NCBI GenBank assembly: GCA_025617745.1
Contig: CM046857.1
Span: forward strand, 25,575,761-25,639,760
Direction of reading: 5' to 3'
Origin: Heliocidaris erythrogramma
Taxonomy: Eukaryota; Echinodermata; Echinoidea; Camarodonta; Echinometridae
Length of the DNA stretch: 64,000 nucleotides
Positions within the stretch are counted from its first letter, which is position 1, and each line of letters opens with the position of its first letter. The notes beneath the pieces were generated by a model. It was not told the origin of the DNA. It made no database searches and saw only the letters and a program-made list of their open reading frames with translations. A program made the translations under genes and the position numbers. Positions 34,783-47,700 of this stretch are shown in pieces.

Positions 34783-35634
34783 CAGGGGCGTATCCAGGAT
34801 TTCCTAATAGGGGGGGCGCCAGGAATTATTGATCGCCGTCATGGGGGAGGGGTCTTTGGAAAATTTTTGCTTCTGAAGAAGGGCTGAGATGCAAAATAGT
34901 GCTATATGCAGAGCTGCCAACCTGACACTTACAAAAAACATATTATTCAGCTAGAAAAAACATATTTTTAGGTGAAAAAACATATTTTGCCGGTTTTATA
35001 TGTTTTTCGCTATTTTCCTTAAAAATGCTAATGCGACTACTGTACATTTCTTTAATAAGAACGCCTTTAGTTGCATAAAGTCGTTTCATGTGAATGCTTT
35101 AAAAAATAAAAAATACTGGTCAAAATTGTGCCCCGCACAGTTTGCAACAGGCACTGAACTCGTCTCGTCTCGAAGCAGCTCCATTTTGCTGAGCTGCATA
35201 CTCGGGTTTGAATGTTTGCTTCCTTCAGCTCAAAAAAATCCTGAAAACCCAAGCCGGAGGTACAGGGGCCCGCTCAGGGCCCCTGATGGGGTCGAGGGGC
35301 AAAGCCTCTTTTGAGGGTTCAGGGAGCGAAGCCCCCTGAAGCTGGTACGTTTTCTTGTTCTTTAGAGGGCTAAATTCATTAATCTACAGTACATTATAAA
35401 GAAATATTGACATGATTAACTTAATATTTTAGCCAATTGATCTGCTTTTTACCACACCTCATGCAAATTCACCTTGCCCATTTGCCTAGTAAGATCTAAA
35501 CTCAAAACCAGGAACTAAATTTTTTTCGATGGAAAATTACTTTATCTTCATTCTATAACATTCCAGGAATTCCCTGATCGTATGTAGTTAACCACAGCTA
35601 AATTCAAACACCCCAACATAAAGTTAAAGAGTAG

Positions 35635-36260
35635 CCCGCCCCCCCCCCCCCCCCCCCCCACTCGGAGGTCGAAGGGACCGCATGCGTGTTCCCAAAATCT
35701 CCGGTAAAGGGGTATTTTTTGGGAGACACAATCCGGCCCGTGAATTGTAAAAAAAGGGGGTGTTTTTTATCTTTCACCCGGAGATTTCATTAAAAAGGGG
35801 GGTGTTTTTCTTTCTCTCTCTCTCTCTCTCTCTTCGACACCTGAGAAATTTTAAAAAAGGGGGGTTATGAAATATCTTGAAAAATCGATCAAATCCCAGG
35901 ATCAAATTCCTGAAATTCCTGCTAGTTTTGATAGCTCATTCAGCCAGGATTATTTCATTTTGAAAAGTAGAAACACTGGCCCCCATCTCTTCCAAGGTAT
36001 TGTAATGACAGCTTACTTTGGAGGGGGTTGGTGTCTGTCCTGAGATATGGGGTTGGAATGAGAGCTCACCTGAGATAGGGGGTACATTGAGCAGTGTTCT
36101 GAATTTAGGGGGGTCTCCAAAGCAGGAAAAGCCCGCGCAAAGTCCGCGATAGGGGGGTTCAGAAATTTTGGCAGCCCTGAGATAGGGGGTGCTTTCAAAG
36201 GGAGGGACCAGGATACGCGTACCCTAAATAATACTGAGTGGGGGGGGGGGGGGGGCCGGG
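35635..36260 (+). mobile_element. CCCGGCC-ended element, 8-bp TSD (copy 2)
   Basis: Flanked by AAGAGTAG at 35627-35634 and 36261-36268. Uninterrupted 626-bp sister of 6207-8018, so it provides the empty site for the CACTCTTA element nested there. Contains a poly-C run near the left end, a CT run at 35811-35832 and a poly-G run at the right. Non-coding. Confidence 0.87.
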
Positions 36261-36402
36261 AAGAGTAGAAAACAAGCCACAAAAGCCTGGTCATGAAGAA
36301 CGATTCACGATATGCACGCACTGTACCCACCACACTACCAATTATCTAGGCCGCTGGTTCTGGGGAAGACTTGGCACCTGTATCCTTGTACCTTGATCAC
36401 AG

Positions 36403-36458
36403 TCTCTTGAAAAAATCCCTGCTGGAATTCACTTTCCAGCAGGGATTTTTTCAAGAGA
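36403..36458. repeat. Perfect 25-bp-stem hairpin
   Basis: TCTCTTGAAAAAATCCCTGC TGGAA (36403-36427), a 6-base loop, then its exact complement (36434-36458). Could be a MITE relic or a small-RNA precursor; nothing decides between them. Confidence 0.85.
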
Positions 36459-36668
36459 ATATTTCAACAAATTAACCAACAAGTTAGACATTATCTCTCA
36501 CCTGAATCATGAAAAATAGCGATGATATTCCATTTGGACTCATTTGCAAAATTTAGAATCAGTTCTCAGAGGACAAATGCCGGTTATTAGGGGCTGTGAT
36601 TTCCTTATCTCGCGATAGCACAATCGTGCACTGCCATCATGCATAACATGGATTCACTGCACAGTACG

Positions 36669-36758
36669 TTATCTTGTCAATGTACACTGTTTGTTCTCAC
36701 ACCCATGCTTCGTATACACTGTACATGTTAGCACAAACAGTGCACATAGACAAGATAA
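36669..36758. repeat. Hairpin with 26-bp imperfect stem
   Basis: TTATCTTGTCAATGTACACTG TTTGT-type left arm and matching right arm with two mismatches around a ~38-base loop. Confidence 0.7.
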
Positions 36759-37058
36759 GGTAGTTGTAGGGTATCTACGTAGTGTAAGTTCGAACAACCA
36801 TACTCGGAATTTTAAAAAAACGGATTTTCGCACAGAAAAACGTACGGACGTATTTTACTCCAATATAATATAACGTATTAATACGTTAAAAACGTACTAC
36901 TTGGCAGTTCTATATATGTGACCAATTTTGAAGCCTATTTAATGAACAATATTTTCAATTGGTACGAGGATTTTTTTTTTTTTTTTTGCTATTTTTTTTT
37001 TTTACGACGGCCAATAGGGGGGGCGCGCGCCTGTTGCGCCCCCCTGGATACGCCACTG

Positions 37059-39532
37059 TGTGGCTGGAAGAACCCCTTTATACGTTTTCTATTTTTAGTT
37101 CTGACAACTGAAATTGATAAAAAAATAAAGAATTATATGAATAAAGTAATGACATTCTATACATGATTACTCTGGAAATATCTTACTTCAATATTTGTTC
37201 ATTTCCTTCACAAAAACTTGAATAATACATGGTGTATTAGTAAAAGAAATACATGGGAATTTCCAGTGAATGCACTTGAATTCCTTTTTCATTCTCTGTC
37301 TCCTGCATTTTATGTTGTCTGTGATCGATCTCCCTGCCAGGCCCCACCACCGACTATTGTATGTACGTTCCAAAACACCTATCACGACGGCAAAGCATTC
37401 AGTATATTCAATGAATTCATATCTAACTATTCAAACATTATTGTTCGGAAATCTTCATTGCCCTTTTGACATGTTCACTTGTTCGACAATACCAAAGACT
37501 ATAAATACGAAGAATGGTTAGATCCGAATTTAACCCGAGCTCGAATGGCTCGTACACGCCCACATGACGTCACAAGCTGTTCTACGTGTTATGTGGCCGC
37601 TGACTTTATTTTCGGTCAAAAACATGCATAGTCCCTGGGATTTATGCGGGGTCTATTCCACTTTTTGAGCCTTTATTAAAGCACATGTGCAGTAATGGTA
37701 GCAAAAAATAAAAGCTGAAAAAGTTAAGAATTTTTAAAAAGGTACTCAAATGCGACAAAAATACCTATTAAAATAGATCCCCCTGGCAATCTGGAAAAAA
37801 ATTAACTAAGAAAGAGTAAACTTCTACCGCGATTTAGTGGACATTAACAGAGAAAAGCTGCCTCAAAAAGACTGTTACAGACACACAGACACACAAAATT
37901 AGCAAAATTATAGTAAGGATATACATATGCTTGTTTGATTGATTGCTTTTATTTCTGCGTGCTAATAATCAATAAAATATTTTTCTACATAAGAATCAAA
38001 TAAGTAAAAAAATCATGTATTATAACCATTCACGTCAAACTAAGGAAAAGAAGGAAGGGGGAAAATGAGTTTTAGAAAAATATACTGTAATTATATACAT
38101 ATATTGTATGTACATGGATATAAGTTTTTCTTTTCTTTTTTTAAAGAAAAATAAGCCATTCTTATTGGGAAAAAAGCTAGAATAAGATTATTGGATTTTT
38201 ATTAGGTTATCGGCCTATACTGTTGTTATATTAATTATTGCTGTTATTGCTCCTTTGCTATTATTGTTATCAGGCTTATTATTATCAATATTCATCACCA
38301 TGCCTATATATAGCCCACAATTACTTGTTTCTAACTCTGAACATCAAATTTTTGCAAAGAAATTCGGTGATCCCCCATTAACATTATTATGTTTATCAAC
38401 GTACATGAATGGCTGGTAAGATGGCATGTCAAAAAGTGGTTGGGGAAAGTGTGAAGTACACATTGTGTGGGCGGAGTTGATAATTCTGGGGCACGTAATA
38501 TTTTATTTTAACAGTTTGTTGAAAAGAAAAGTCATTCACGAATTTGTATTTCTTATAAATAATCAAAGTAAATTATGTCGCGAAAATAGTCAACTCTGAA
38601 TAATTGGCAAATAAAACCAACTTTAGAAGAAGAAGAAGAAGAAGACTGGCAGAATGAATTACTAGAAATGGAAATATACTGATATAATAAAAACCCTTTA
38701 AAAGTACACAAACACAAGCTTACTTCAGCCTGGGGGTAACACTTTGAATCTCAAACTTCATTTGCGTTCAGAGCACAGTTACTCGATCTTATGAATTTCT
38801 TATGTCAGTTTTTTTATATATTAACTTTGCTCCACCTAAGAAGTATAGGGAACAGATTCTGGATTCATATTTTAAAAAAATCATCATTTGGAATTATTTC
38901 GGTTGTAAAAATTATATATTAGCCTACATAATCAGATATTGTGCAGGAGTAGATGCATAGACGTATATCATGTATACAGGCACAGAGTTGTCAGGGGCTA
39001 ACCTTTTTTTTCACTGATAATTAAATTTCAATTTTAACATGATTGCAAAGACTTACGGAAAAAATCGACATAAAGGGCTTGACCGATAAAGAAAACAATA
39101 TCCCTGCACTCTAAAAAGTGAAGTGCTGAAAAACGAGTGTTAATTGGAAGTTTGCACTTGACATACTATTTCTAACACCTCACGTACCATTTGCGTCTGG
39201 GAGATGATAAGGTGCAGAAAATTGAGTGCTAAAAGTAAGTGCTGAATATTAGGACGCTCGTTTTACACTTCAAGTGCTGACCAACGTCCCGTGATTTTAG
39301 CACCTGCACAATTCTGTGCTAATAAGCGATTTCGTAATTAGGATTTGCGCATGAGCAGATAAAGGTCATTTGACATAAACTGGCATGTTCGTTTAAAATT
39401 GACTGAGATAATCATCGACTGTTTAATGATTATTCATATATTCATCAAATTATACTTTTCATTAAATCCACTGAAAAGCAACAAAGTGTTCATTGATGGT
39501 TGGTATTTGACAGTCTGCCAAATGATAGCCAA
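37059..39532. other. Shared intergenic DNA of unit A, no gene
   Basis: Collinear with unit B (58600-59166 and 61037-62695, interrupted there by the 59167-61036 insertion). A ~250-base stretch at 37538-37785 in A is replaced by a few bases in B. (GAA)n at 38627-38643. CACTCTAAAAAGTGAAGTGC at 39112 looks like a solo CACTCT-type end with AAGTGCTGA words. No exon recognised; open frames at 37218-37521 are in both units but lack domain features. Confidence 0.5.
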
Positions 39533-39636
39533 CTAAAGTTACCTCAATGGTCAACTCTCAATCGCGGCGCCGCTAAGGGGCGATGGCATGTTCACAATTC
39601 TATAACATAACTTTGCCACAAGGAGGCGGTATAGCT
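39533..39636. repeat. Boundary repeat X, copy 2
   Basis: TAAAGTTACCTCAATGGTCA then TCGCGGCGCCGCTAAGGGGC and TTTGCCACAAGGAGGCGGTA. The following ~190 bases (to 39820) match 63846-64000 at the window end, suggesting that the duplicated pattern continues past copy B. Confidence 0.7.
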
Positions 39637-41319
39637 TGGGAAACATGTGTTATATATCAATCCATCTCCAAATGGTTAATACCAATTTCAATACTGGTCT
39701 GTGTCATACGTGTATAACGTATAAAGTACAGGAGCATAAGACAACTAATCTTAACGTCTATTTGGGCACATTCTTGTACGGTTAAGGCAATCGATGTTAA
39801 GTTCATGTTCTAAATACCGCTCAATCGAGCAAAGTGATAGAAAATATCGGGGTTTTTTGCGTGCCCTGGGGTAATTTTTTTATAGCGAAAATTAAAAGCG
39901 GAAAACGGACAAAATTACCGAACCCGAGTCACGAGTCACTCGACTCCGAGTCCTGAGAAATAGGGACTCGAGACCGGTCTCGAGTATGAGTCCGGACTTC
40001 GAAAGTCCTACAGCACTGGTAATTTTGGTAGTATACATGTATTTCTTCTCATTTGGGCGTTATTTCCTCTTCAAAGACCCTGAAAACATAATTTATGTGA
40101 AATATTATAGTGAAAGAGATGTGTCCTAGACAGGACGCTGTTGCTGTTTTATGTTCATGCGATTATAAAAAAAAAAGAAATAGAGCTGGAAACTAGAAGC
40201 TACGACTAGATTTATATCTTATTTTCATTTATTTTCATATATGTTCTGGACAGAACCCTCTGGGCTTTCTGCATGCTGAGACTTAGGCGTTTTAGCCTAT
40301 TATCTTACTCTGACTTCACAACAATTAAAAATAGTAAACAGTCACTCTTGATGTAGAAAATGTTTAATCGCGTGAAGTGCTCTTGACCAATGTATGTACA
40401 TGCAACTTTCTATAAGGGATATAACAACATTTTCTTGATATAAATACGGACCTTGGTATACAAATTACTCTACTCTACTTTACAGATCGTATAGATTGCA
40501 GAGAGCATAGAAAAGGGTCAAAATAATGTCATTATGTTAGATATCTGCCTGTATCTGGCCTGTTTGGAGATTTATTTCGAATCCACGGTGTTTACATCAC
40601 GATAAGAAAAGAAGTCATTCGTTTGTTATTAATTGTATCGAAGTTCACTCACATCGTGAAGTATATATTGTTAACTTTGAAAAGAAATTTTCAATTGGGG
40701 CCTACATTCCTTTACTTCAAACTTAGGACTTTATGTAAACAGGTACAGACAGCATATGTGCCGTCATGCCCTTGGATAAAGTCAAAAGCAGAATCCAGAC
40801 AGTGCCCCATACCCCCCCCCCCCCAAAAAAAAACAACAACAAAACAACAACAACACAAAGACAAACAAACAAACACAAAACAAACAACAAACAAACAAAC
40901 AAGCAAAATCAATCAATCAAGAAAAAATAATGAATAAATAAATGCAGAAAAATGATTAAATAAATGAATTAATTAATAAAAAAATTAATAAAAAGGGTTG
41001 TTTTTTTATATAATATAAATCAGGGATTAATACATCAGTCACACCGCCAAACCGACTTCTCACCGACTCCATCCCGACCGATTCATTAGCCATTCCGATA
41101 TTCGGAGTGATGTATTTTTTGTTCGGTCTCTTGTCGGTCTAAAGTTGGTATCGTTGGTATAACTGAGGTATAAGTGATGTTCTAGTCGGTATCCCTGTAA
41201 TAATGTGTAACACATGGAAAATAAACACCCAGAAGAAGATGGTAACTGAGGGTACTTCCACTTTTATTCCTCCCGTCGTACGGAGTGCAACAAATAAACA
41301 TCAACAAGTAAAATATGAA

Positions 41320-41436
41320 GAACAAGAGTCAAGAAGAAGAAAGAAGAAAAAGAAGAAGAAGAAAGAAGAAAAAGAAGAAGGAAAGAAGAAAAAGAAGAAG
41401 AAGAAGAAGAAGAAGAAGAAGAAGAAGAAGAAGAAG
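41320..41436. repeat. (GAA)n/(AAG)n polypurine microsatellite
   Basis: Near-uninterrupted AAG repeats, longest at 41394-41436. Long polypurine mirror tracts of this type can form triplex DNA. Confidence 0.9.
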
Positions 41437-42745
41437 AACGTGTATCAAAATACAACAAAATAACAAATACACGTCACTGGTGTACATTAAACGAACTGTT
41501 GTAGAAATATATACATATACATTATCATCACGTTTCACTGGCAATTGTACTTTAAACCAAACGATTGACTTGTTAAAATGCTAGACCGAGTTGCTTCAAA
41601 TATCAAATAGATGTAATACAAAAAACAATAGACGAGATGCCTAACCTGATCCATCAGTGAAAACGTTAAAGCATTTCATAAACAGCAATTATGATTTAAA
41701 AGTATTATACCACAGAATCTAGTACATGTATAGCAATTAAAGAGAAAGTTTCACAATAAGAAACACCACCATAATGTATACCGGTATCAGAGTAATCTGC
41801 TAATTCAGTCTTAATAAGCAATGAAACAAATTATCTTACTTGAACTTCACTGCACTTCATTAAAACAAAGTTCTTTATCATGCACAAATTAAAATGGGAA
41901 TACATTGTATTTGTTAATTCCAACCCGTTAGTACATTCCGTACACTCACCCCGACTACTTCATGCCCTGATGCCCATCAAACAAGTGTAATGAAATCAGC
42001 CTTCATGACTCTGACACTGATGACTGTAATCTAAAAGAAACACGACAGATGTACCTCATAGAGTAACTCAACATATGACAAAAAACTTAAAATCTAGTGA
42101 GAGGATTTCAACTGGTTATCTCAATAGTCCTGTTCCATCTTTACCTTTGCTTGTAAAGTTACAAATTTGAGTCAGCGCTGCCGCCAAACTTAACAAACAC
42201 AGCTACAGCTACACACATACACATGCATCAAGTTAAAATGTGTATAGCCCTACATGGTCCTTAATTATTTATACAAGTACCATACATACAGGTCTAACTG
42301 CTATTAGCCATAATACACACACACACCCACACACGTTTACATGGCTTTACTTCCGAGGACAACTATTGTTCCTCTATTGCTACTCGTCCTCGGACAGTCG
42401 ACGGAATAAGGCATAAATTCATTGTTCGACGTTCGAGGACTATTGTCCGCCTTCCGAGGACCATTGTTGTCATGATTTTTTTTTTGTTCTCTGTCCGAAA
42501 ATGTCCTCGGACATAATGCTAAACAAACGCACGCACACACACACACGCACACGATACATGTTACAACTAAATCCCAAATCTGCTAGTGTGTGAAGTTTTC
42601 TAACATCTACCTAAGATATGCATTTCATGAATTAAGTATTTGATTGACCAAATGGGCCTATCATGACATATTAGAACCAGTTGACAATTCCTAACAACTT
42701 CATGAATACAATACAATCATATACAATTAATTTGGAATGAACTAC

Positions 42746-43077
42746 AATAAGCCAGTTCGGGTTAGCGCATGGTACTGAGATTGTACAAATGACCCCAAAT
42801 ATCCACAGATATTTTAGACATGGAGGGTCCCTTTATGTGCACTTCAGAAAAATAACTCTGGGAGTGATAGAGGTGCCTCTTGAATAGCTTTTGTTTCCCC
42901 TTTAAAAAGAATACTTCCACCTGGATATCATGGAATGCACCATTAGTGCATAATTGAATAATGATTACATGACATTCATGAGCACATATCGAATATTAGT
43001 GTCAGTGGGTTTTAGAATTTTGGTACAGATGACCTTTATCTGCTCATGCTCAGATTGCATCCCCGAAATGGCTTATT
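42746..43077 (-). mobile_element. AATAAGCCA-ended MITE (copy 2)
   Basis: Inverted relative to the copy at 32105-32434, with the same tips (AATAAGCCAGTTCGGGTTAG on the left) and body. About 332 bp, non-coding. Confidence 0.78.
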
Positions 43078-44076
43078 CAGTCTCCCCATGTCAAAGGAGT
43101 AATAAAGTTTAGCAATTCATCAATCATCGCTTTCACTTATAAAAGTATTAAACTGAACTCCTCATTAGGCCCCTACATTGTGCATTGTAGTATTAAAGCT
43201 CAGCATCCACATGAATTTAACTTCAAGGCTAAAACTGAAGCATCATAAAACATGACTGAATCATACATCTTAATCACTAAAACTCTTCAGAAGATGAGCT
43301 GTAAAACATACAACATTCTTACACTCTAATACAGATATAAAATTAATAAACATACCTGTTTAAAAGGGGAGAACTTTCTGACTTAACAGACTCTGCGGCG
43401 CCATGGCCGGTGAGCTGATCGATTGTAGTGCTTTCTTTGAATTTTGTTTCAAACAGAAATATGCAAGAAGATTCTGGACTAATCCATTCCACTGAAGGGG
43501 GGGGGGGGGCTATTTACAAAGGAGGGACAATTTATGTAAAACTTGTTTTGCTCTGTTACAAATGGAATATAATTTTGTTAGTATATATGTATCTCTTAAT
43601 TGGGCATTACTTTAATCTTCAAAGACCCTGATAACACAATTTATGTGAAATATTATAGTGAAAGAGATGTGTCCTAGGACAGAACGCTGTTGTTGTTTTA
43701 AGTTCATTTATGCGATTACAAGAAAGATATAGAGCTGGAAACCAGAAATTTCGACTAAGTTCATGTCTTATTTTCATTTAAAGAATTATGTTCTGGACAG
43801 AACCCTCTGGTTTTTCATGTTTAATATAGATATGCAGAAGAAACCAAGCAGAATGAGACCGACAGCGGACCGACAAGACACCGAACATAAGAATACATTA
43901 CCCCCGAATTGCCAACCATCAAAACGGATCATAGAACTATTTTATCATCCCTATATAATTGCTATTTTATTGATGCACTCGTGCGGATCAATATAGGGCT
44001 TCACATATTCTCTCTTTTCCCGCATGAGTGTAAATCTATAATACGTCTATGGTATGTACAGTCCAGTCAACGTCAA

Positions 44077-44308
44077 TAGACCTGTTTACTAAGTGATTCA
44101 AATTTTATGCATACTTTTGAAACAAAGGTTGTTCTTGACAACCTGAAAGCTTGCCAGAGGCTTGTCAGACATAGCAACAAGTAATGTATGCAAACTGGAT
44201 TCCAAGTATTGTAGTTCATTCATTAATAACAGGTTAATGGAATACCTCGTTACTAGGTCCCCAGGAAAGAAACATCCATAAATTTGAATCACTTAGTAAA
44301 CAGGTCTA
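44077..44308. mobile_element. AGACCTGTTTACTAA-ended MITE (copy 2)
   Basis: TAGACCTGTTTACTAAGTGA on the left and its mirror TCACTTAGTAAACAGGTCTA on the right. Unit A has the empty site CGTCAATTCATGG at about 20436. Either a 2-bp AT duplication or none fits. Lies about 280 bp upstream of the copy B start codon. Confidence 0.82.
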
Positions 44309-44386
44309 TTCATGGAGCTATACGAGTCCATTTGTCCAGAACTGGCCAAATTCTTTGGGAAAGTCAGCTAGATATTTACATGTTTA

Positions 44387-44426
<40 letters not shown>

Positions 44427-44586
44427 AAATAGTATCTTTGCTGGGTGTTTTATCAACAGCTTTTAGAATCGATTTATCATGCTTATGCCGTGTTTCTGCT
44501 TATTAGATTCCTTGATCAGCACGTTACCGGTGCAGTAGTACCCTTCATCACTGTGCAAGCAAACGCAAGATTTTAAATATCCGAAA

Positions 44587-44785
44587 ATGAAGTGTTGTCG
44601 TTTAGGAATAGTTCAGTCTCCTTGTTTCCCTATAGTCCTGCTAAATTTTATGGTATGCTGTTCTATGGTTGGACTTATAAAAGCCATGGGTGTGTTGTTC
44701 GGCGATATCTCAAAGTCAATACGAATGAATTCGACAGATCTGGGCACCACACTTGGCCTCTTTTATGCAGGAGGATTGGTCATGA
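44587..44785 (+). CDS. Copy B exon 1
   Basis: Starts MKCCRLGIVQSPCF and ends GGLVM plus one base before GTAAGT. Encodes the N-terminus, helix 1 and most of helix 2. Exon 1 of copy A (20704-20902) is the same length with four or so residue changes. Confidence 0.9.
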
Positions 44786-47700
44786 GTAAGTACACTTAAC
44801 ATTTTATTTAATACTCTATTAATACTATAGAGAGAGAGGTTTATATAATTATACCAAACACAAAAACTAAGGAAACTTCAATTCGATCGATTATATTTCT
44901 TTAAAATTAGAAGAATATCTAGGTCGTATTGAATATCATTTTAAAGCTTGGATATTTCCCTATCAAACCATAACATTGATATGATTTGCTGAATGGGGCA
45001 TGTGCCCGGGGGGGGGGGGGGTGGCACTCGTATATAATGTCACACATGTATGTGCCGCTGTGAAGTCCCCCATTTCCAACCTTCTCGGGCCGCTCCCGTG
45101 ATATGCGATTTTCACTAACCGCACCTCGATTGGCTTCCGACTCGCTCCCTAGATATGAGAAAACAATGCGCACAGCCCATTGTCCGGGAACGGTCGCTCC
45201 CTAGCCTCCCAGGCGAGCGCAGCGGGGGGAGCTGGGCGGCCTAGTGCCCCCTAGTGCTAGCGGCAAGCTCAGCGAGATCAATCTGCATGCGACATCGAGT
45301 TCAGTGCATACCACTGAACTACTCTTACCACTGAATTCAGTGCAGTGGCATGTACAGCGTTAAAAACAGCGCTGCGACCGCTGACTCAGCTCAGCACATG
45401 CACCGCATGTGTACCAGAGTAGTGAGATCGGAAGCAGCTAAAATTAGAACTGCATATGTGCGCGTGCACATATATTTCTTGGCGATAGGGGTTTAATATA
45501 TGAAGATACTTCAGCCAATGATGAATGCTTTGGTAAAACTTCCAATGGAAACTTTTGCTCTGAAAACAATGCAACCACCTTTCTATATTAGTCTGACTGA
45601 GGTGCCAAATAGTAGTTCTGATCTATACAATATTAGAAAGAAGGTTCCACTTCCATTTATACAATTAATGTTGTATTTATGCAGGGGCGGATCCAGGATT
45701 TTGTAACAGAGGGGGCACAGACTCGGAAAAGTACACAATTAAAGGGGTAATTTTTTTTTCATTGTGTACTTAAGGTATACCAGTTGGGTTTCAAAAGAGG
45801 GGGCTGTAGAGCCCACAAATGTAAAAATCAACCACAAATGTAAAAATAACCACAAATGTAAAAACATTGCACCCGCAAATGTCAAAATAACCACAAATGT
45901 CATAACATGTCAACCACAAGTGTAAAAATAACCACAAATGTAAAAATCTGTTTAACCACAAATGTCAAAACATGTCGCCTACAAATGTAAAAATTTCCAT
46001 TTTTACCACAAATGTCATAACATGTCAACCGCAAATGTCAAAACTCATTGCTTGCATAATGCACATATGTAAGATAAGTTATTATGGTACATTGCCACTT
46101 GGTCTAATGCCAATTGGTCTAATAGCCAAGTGTTCTAACATCATTCGATCTGACAATTCGTCCACCAATTCGTCTAATCAACCATTTGGTCTAATAATCA
46201 CTTCGTCTAATCACCACTTCGTCTATAGCCTATTCGTCTAAAACCAAATTTGGTCTAATACCCATTTGGTCTAAGCACCACTTGGTCTAATAATCAGTTC
46301 GTCTAATGTTCACTTGGTCCCTCTATTTCGGCTAAAACCAGTTGGTCTAATAACCAAATGGTCTAATCAGCATGTCGTCTAATAGCCCATATGTATAAAC
46401 CTAGTTGGTTAAACACCCACATTTTCTAATCATCGATTTGTCTAATTACCATTACGTCTAATCATCGTTTGGTCTAATTTTCAGTTCGTGTAATAACCGT
46501 TTGGTCTAATGTTCACTTGGTCTGATATGCATTTGGTCCAATACTACAGACAAATAGGTTAGCCTTTCATAGTTATATATGCATTGCATGGGCCGTGGAA
46601 CCGGGCCCCTGCAGCCCCTTCACTTTTTGATTAGACGTACGTTTCATATAATTCTGTTTAATGATTATGTGCAGTATATATTTTTCAGAAGAGATCACAT
46701 TTTAAGATAATACATTGTAATAATGTTTGGCCTCTCGCTTCGCTCGCTCACAAAATGTTGAAAAGGGTAGTTGGTACCCGGGCAATAGGCGTCAGTCCCC
46801 ACTTCCAAAAACGTTCCATTTCCCTGCATTGTGGTACATGTATTAATAATAATGATAATAATGAATAGAAACAGAATGACATAATGAGAGAGAAAGATGA
46901 TGGAAGAATATAAAGAGTAATATAAGGAAGGACGGAAGTAAAGATTAATCGATGAACATTACAGTAGGGAGGATAAAACGTTATGGGATAGAACGATAAA
47001 AACATAACGTAAAGATAGAGAGTGAGAGAGAAATTGAAGAAGGATAAAGAAAACCATGGCAAAAGATGGAAGAGAAGATTATAAAAAGAAGAAGAATATA
47101 ACGAAATTTAGGGATGAAAAGAAAACAGAAAAATAAAGAAAAAAGAAAGAATAATGCAAAATAGGCAAAATGATAGACAGATAATCCAAGGTATGAAGAG
47201 CAAAAAAAACCCACATAGAGAGAGAAAGAGAAAGATGATAGAAGAAATAACATAAAGACTGATATACGGAAAGATGGAAGAGGTGAGAGAAGGAATCGAA
47301 AAAGAACACAACTAAAGGAGGGATGCAAAAATGAAAGGATAAAAGCAAAGGAATAACATAACGAAAGATAGATAAATGATAGGTTAAAGATATACAAAAG
47401 AGAAGATAGCGAAAGAAATGAAAGGATAAAAAACAAAATAACAAAAGCAAAGTGCAATAAAACCAAAATTGAAAATTAACTGAAATATTAATTGATTAAT
47501 TAATCAATCGGTTAATTTATTCACGAGATAATGAATTAAGCACATGCAATTCATTCATGCCATGCTCCATCGTGTCACCTTTTTTCCTCCTTTTTTTTAC
47601 ACCCCCACCCCCCTCCCCCCCCCCCTAAAAAAACAAAATAAACATGCAATTACTTCGAAAAAGTTCGAAAATTTACCTTTCAATTTGACGTCATAAAAAA

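Larger units (their letters stand above)
34909..36912. mobile_element. CAGAGCTGCCAA-ended element nested in the hAT-like insertion
   Basis: Left tip CAGAGCTGCCAACC, right tip reverse-complemented TAGAACTGCCAAGT, flanked by TATATG on both sides. Interior has AAACATATT-type words near the left and AACGTATTAATACGTT near the right, GC-rich GGGGCCCGCTCAGGGCCCCT at 35266-35285, and two strong hairpins at 36403-36458 and 36669-36758. No recognised protein. Superfamily unassigned. Confidence 0.6.
34783..37058. mobile_element. hAT-like composite insertion private to unit A, TSD TGTGG
   Basis: Unit B has the empty site ACATGTGGCTGGAAG at about 58591. In A the sequence is TGTGG, then CAGGGGCGTATCCAGG..., ...CCTGGATACGCCACTG, then TGTGG. 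Tips CAGKGGCGTATCCAGG are typical of hAT elements; the 5-bp duplication fits the subset of hATs with short targets. 2276 bp, but most of that is a second element (34909-36912), which in turn holds a third (35635-36260). No transposase seen. Confidence 0.85.
20355..39820 (+). repeat. Segmental duplication, unit A
   Basis: From GATGCACTCGTGCGG to the block TTCTTGTACGGTTAAGGCAA this region is collinear with 43973-64000 on the same strand, mostly at high identity. The exon 3 coding parts differ at 12 of 309 residues. Insertions private to A are the LINE at 20923-24770, the TA-flanked foldback at 24811-26070 and the hAT-like composite at 34783-37058. Shared older insertions include the mariner fragment, LINE 3' fragment and MITEs, which therefore predate the duplication. 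Confidence 0.9.
39821..43972. other. Region between the duplicated units, no gene
   Basis: Contains degenerate GAGTCC words (39923-40000); a local duplication (40021-40262 resembling 43571-43810); AAC/AAAC runs (40830-40912); a GAA/AAG tract (41320-41436) that generates Ser- and Lys/Arg-rich artefact frames; a cluster of TCCGAGGAC words between CA runs (42350-42515); and a MITE at 42746-43077. I see no exon. Confidence 0.55.

Noticed and set aside
37218-37521. Conserved short frames in both units as a small gene
   Set aside because: Conservation is no higher than in surrounding non-coding DNA of the duplication, and no domain or splice context is visible.
41264-41544. Ser-, Lys/Arg- and Leu-rich open frames
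   Set aside because: All are translations of the (GAA)n/(AAG)n tract in different frames; no real gene.
45800-46060. CRISPR-like array
   Set aside because: Repeats are only about 15 bp, spacing is irregular, the host is eukaryotic and the array is one arm of an inverted pair.
46748-47466. Phe/Ser/Leu-rich minus-strand frames in the foldback loop
   Set aside because: Same artefact from an AAAGA/GAGA-rich region; no start context or motif for a transposase.
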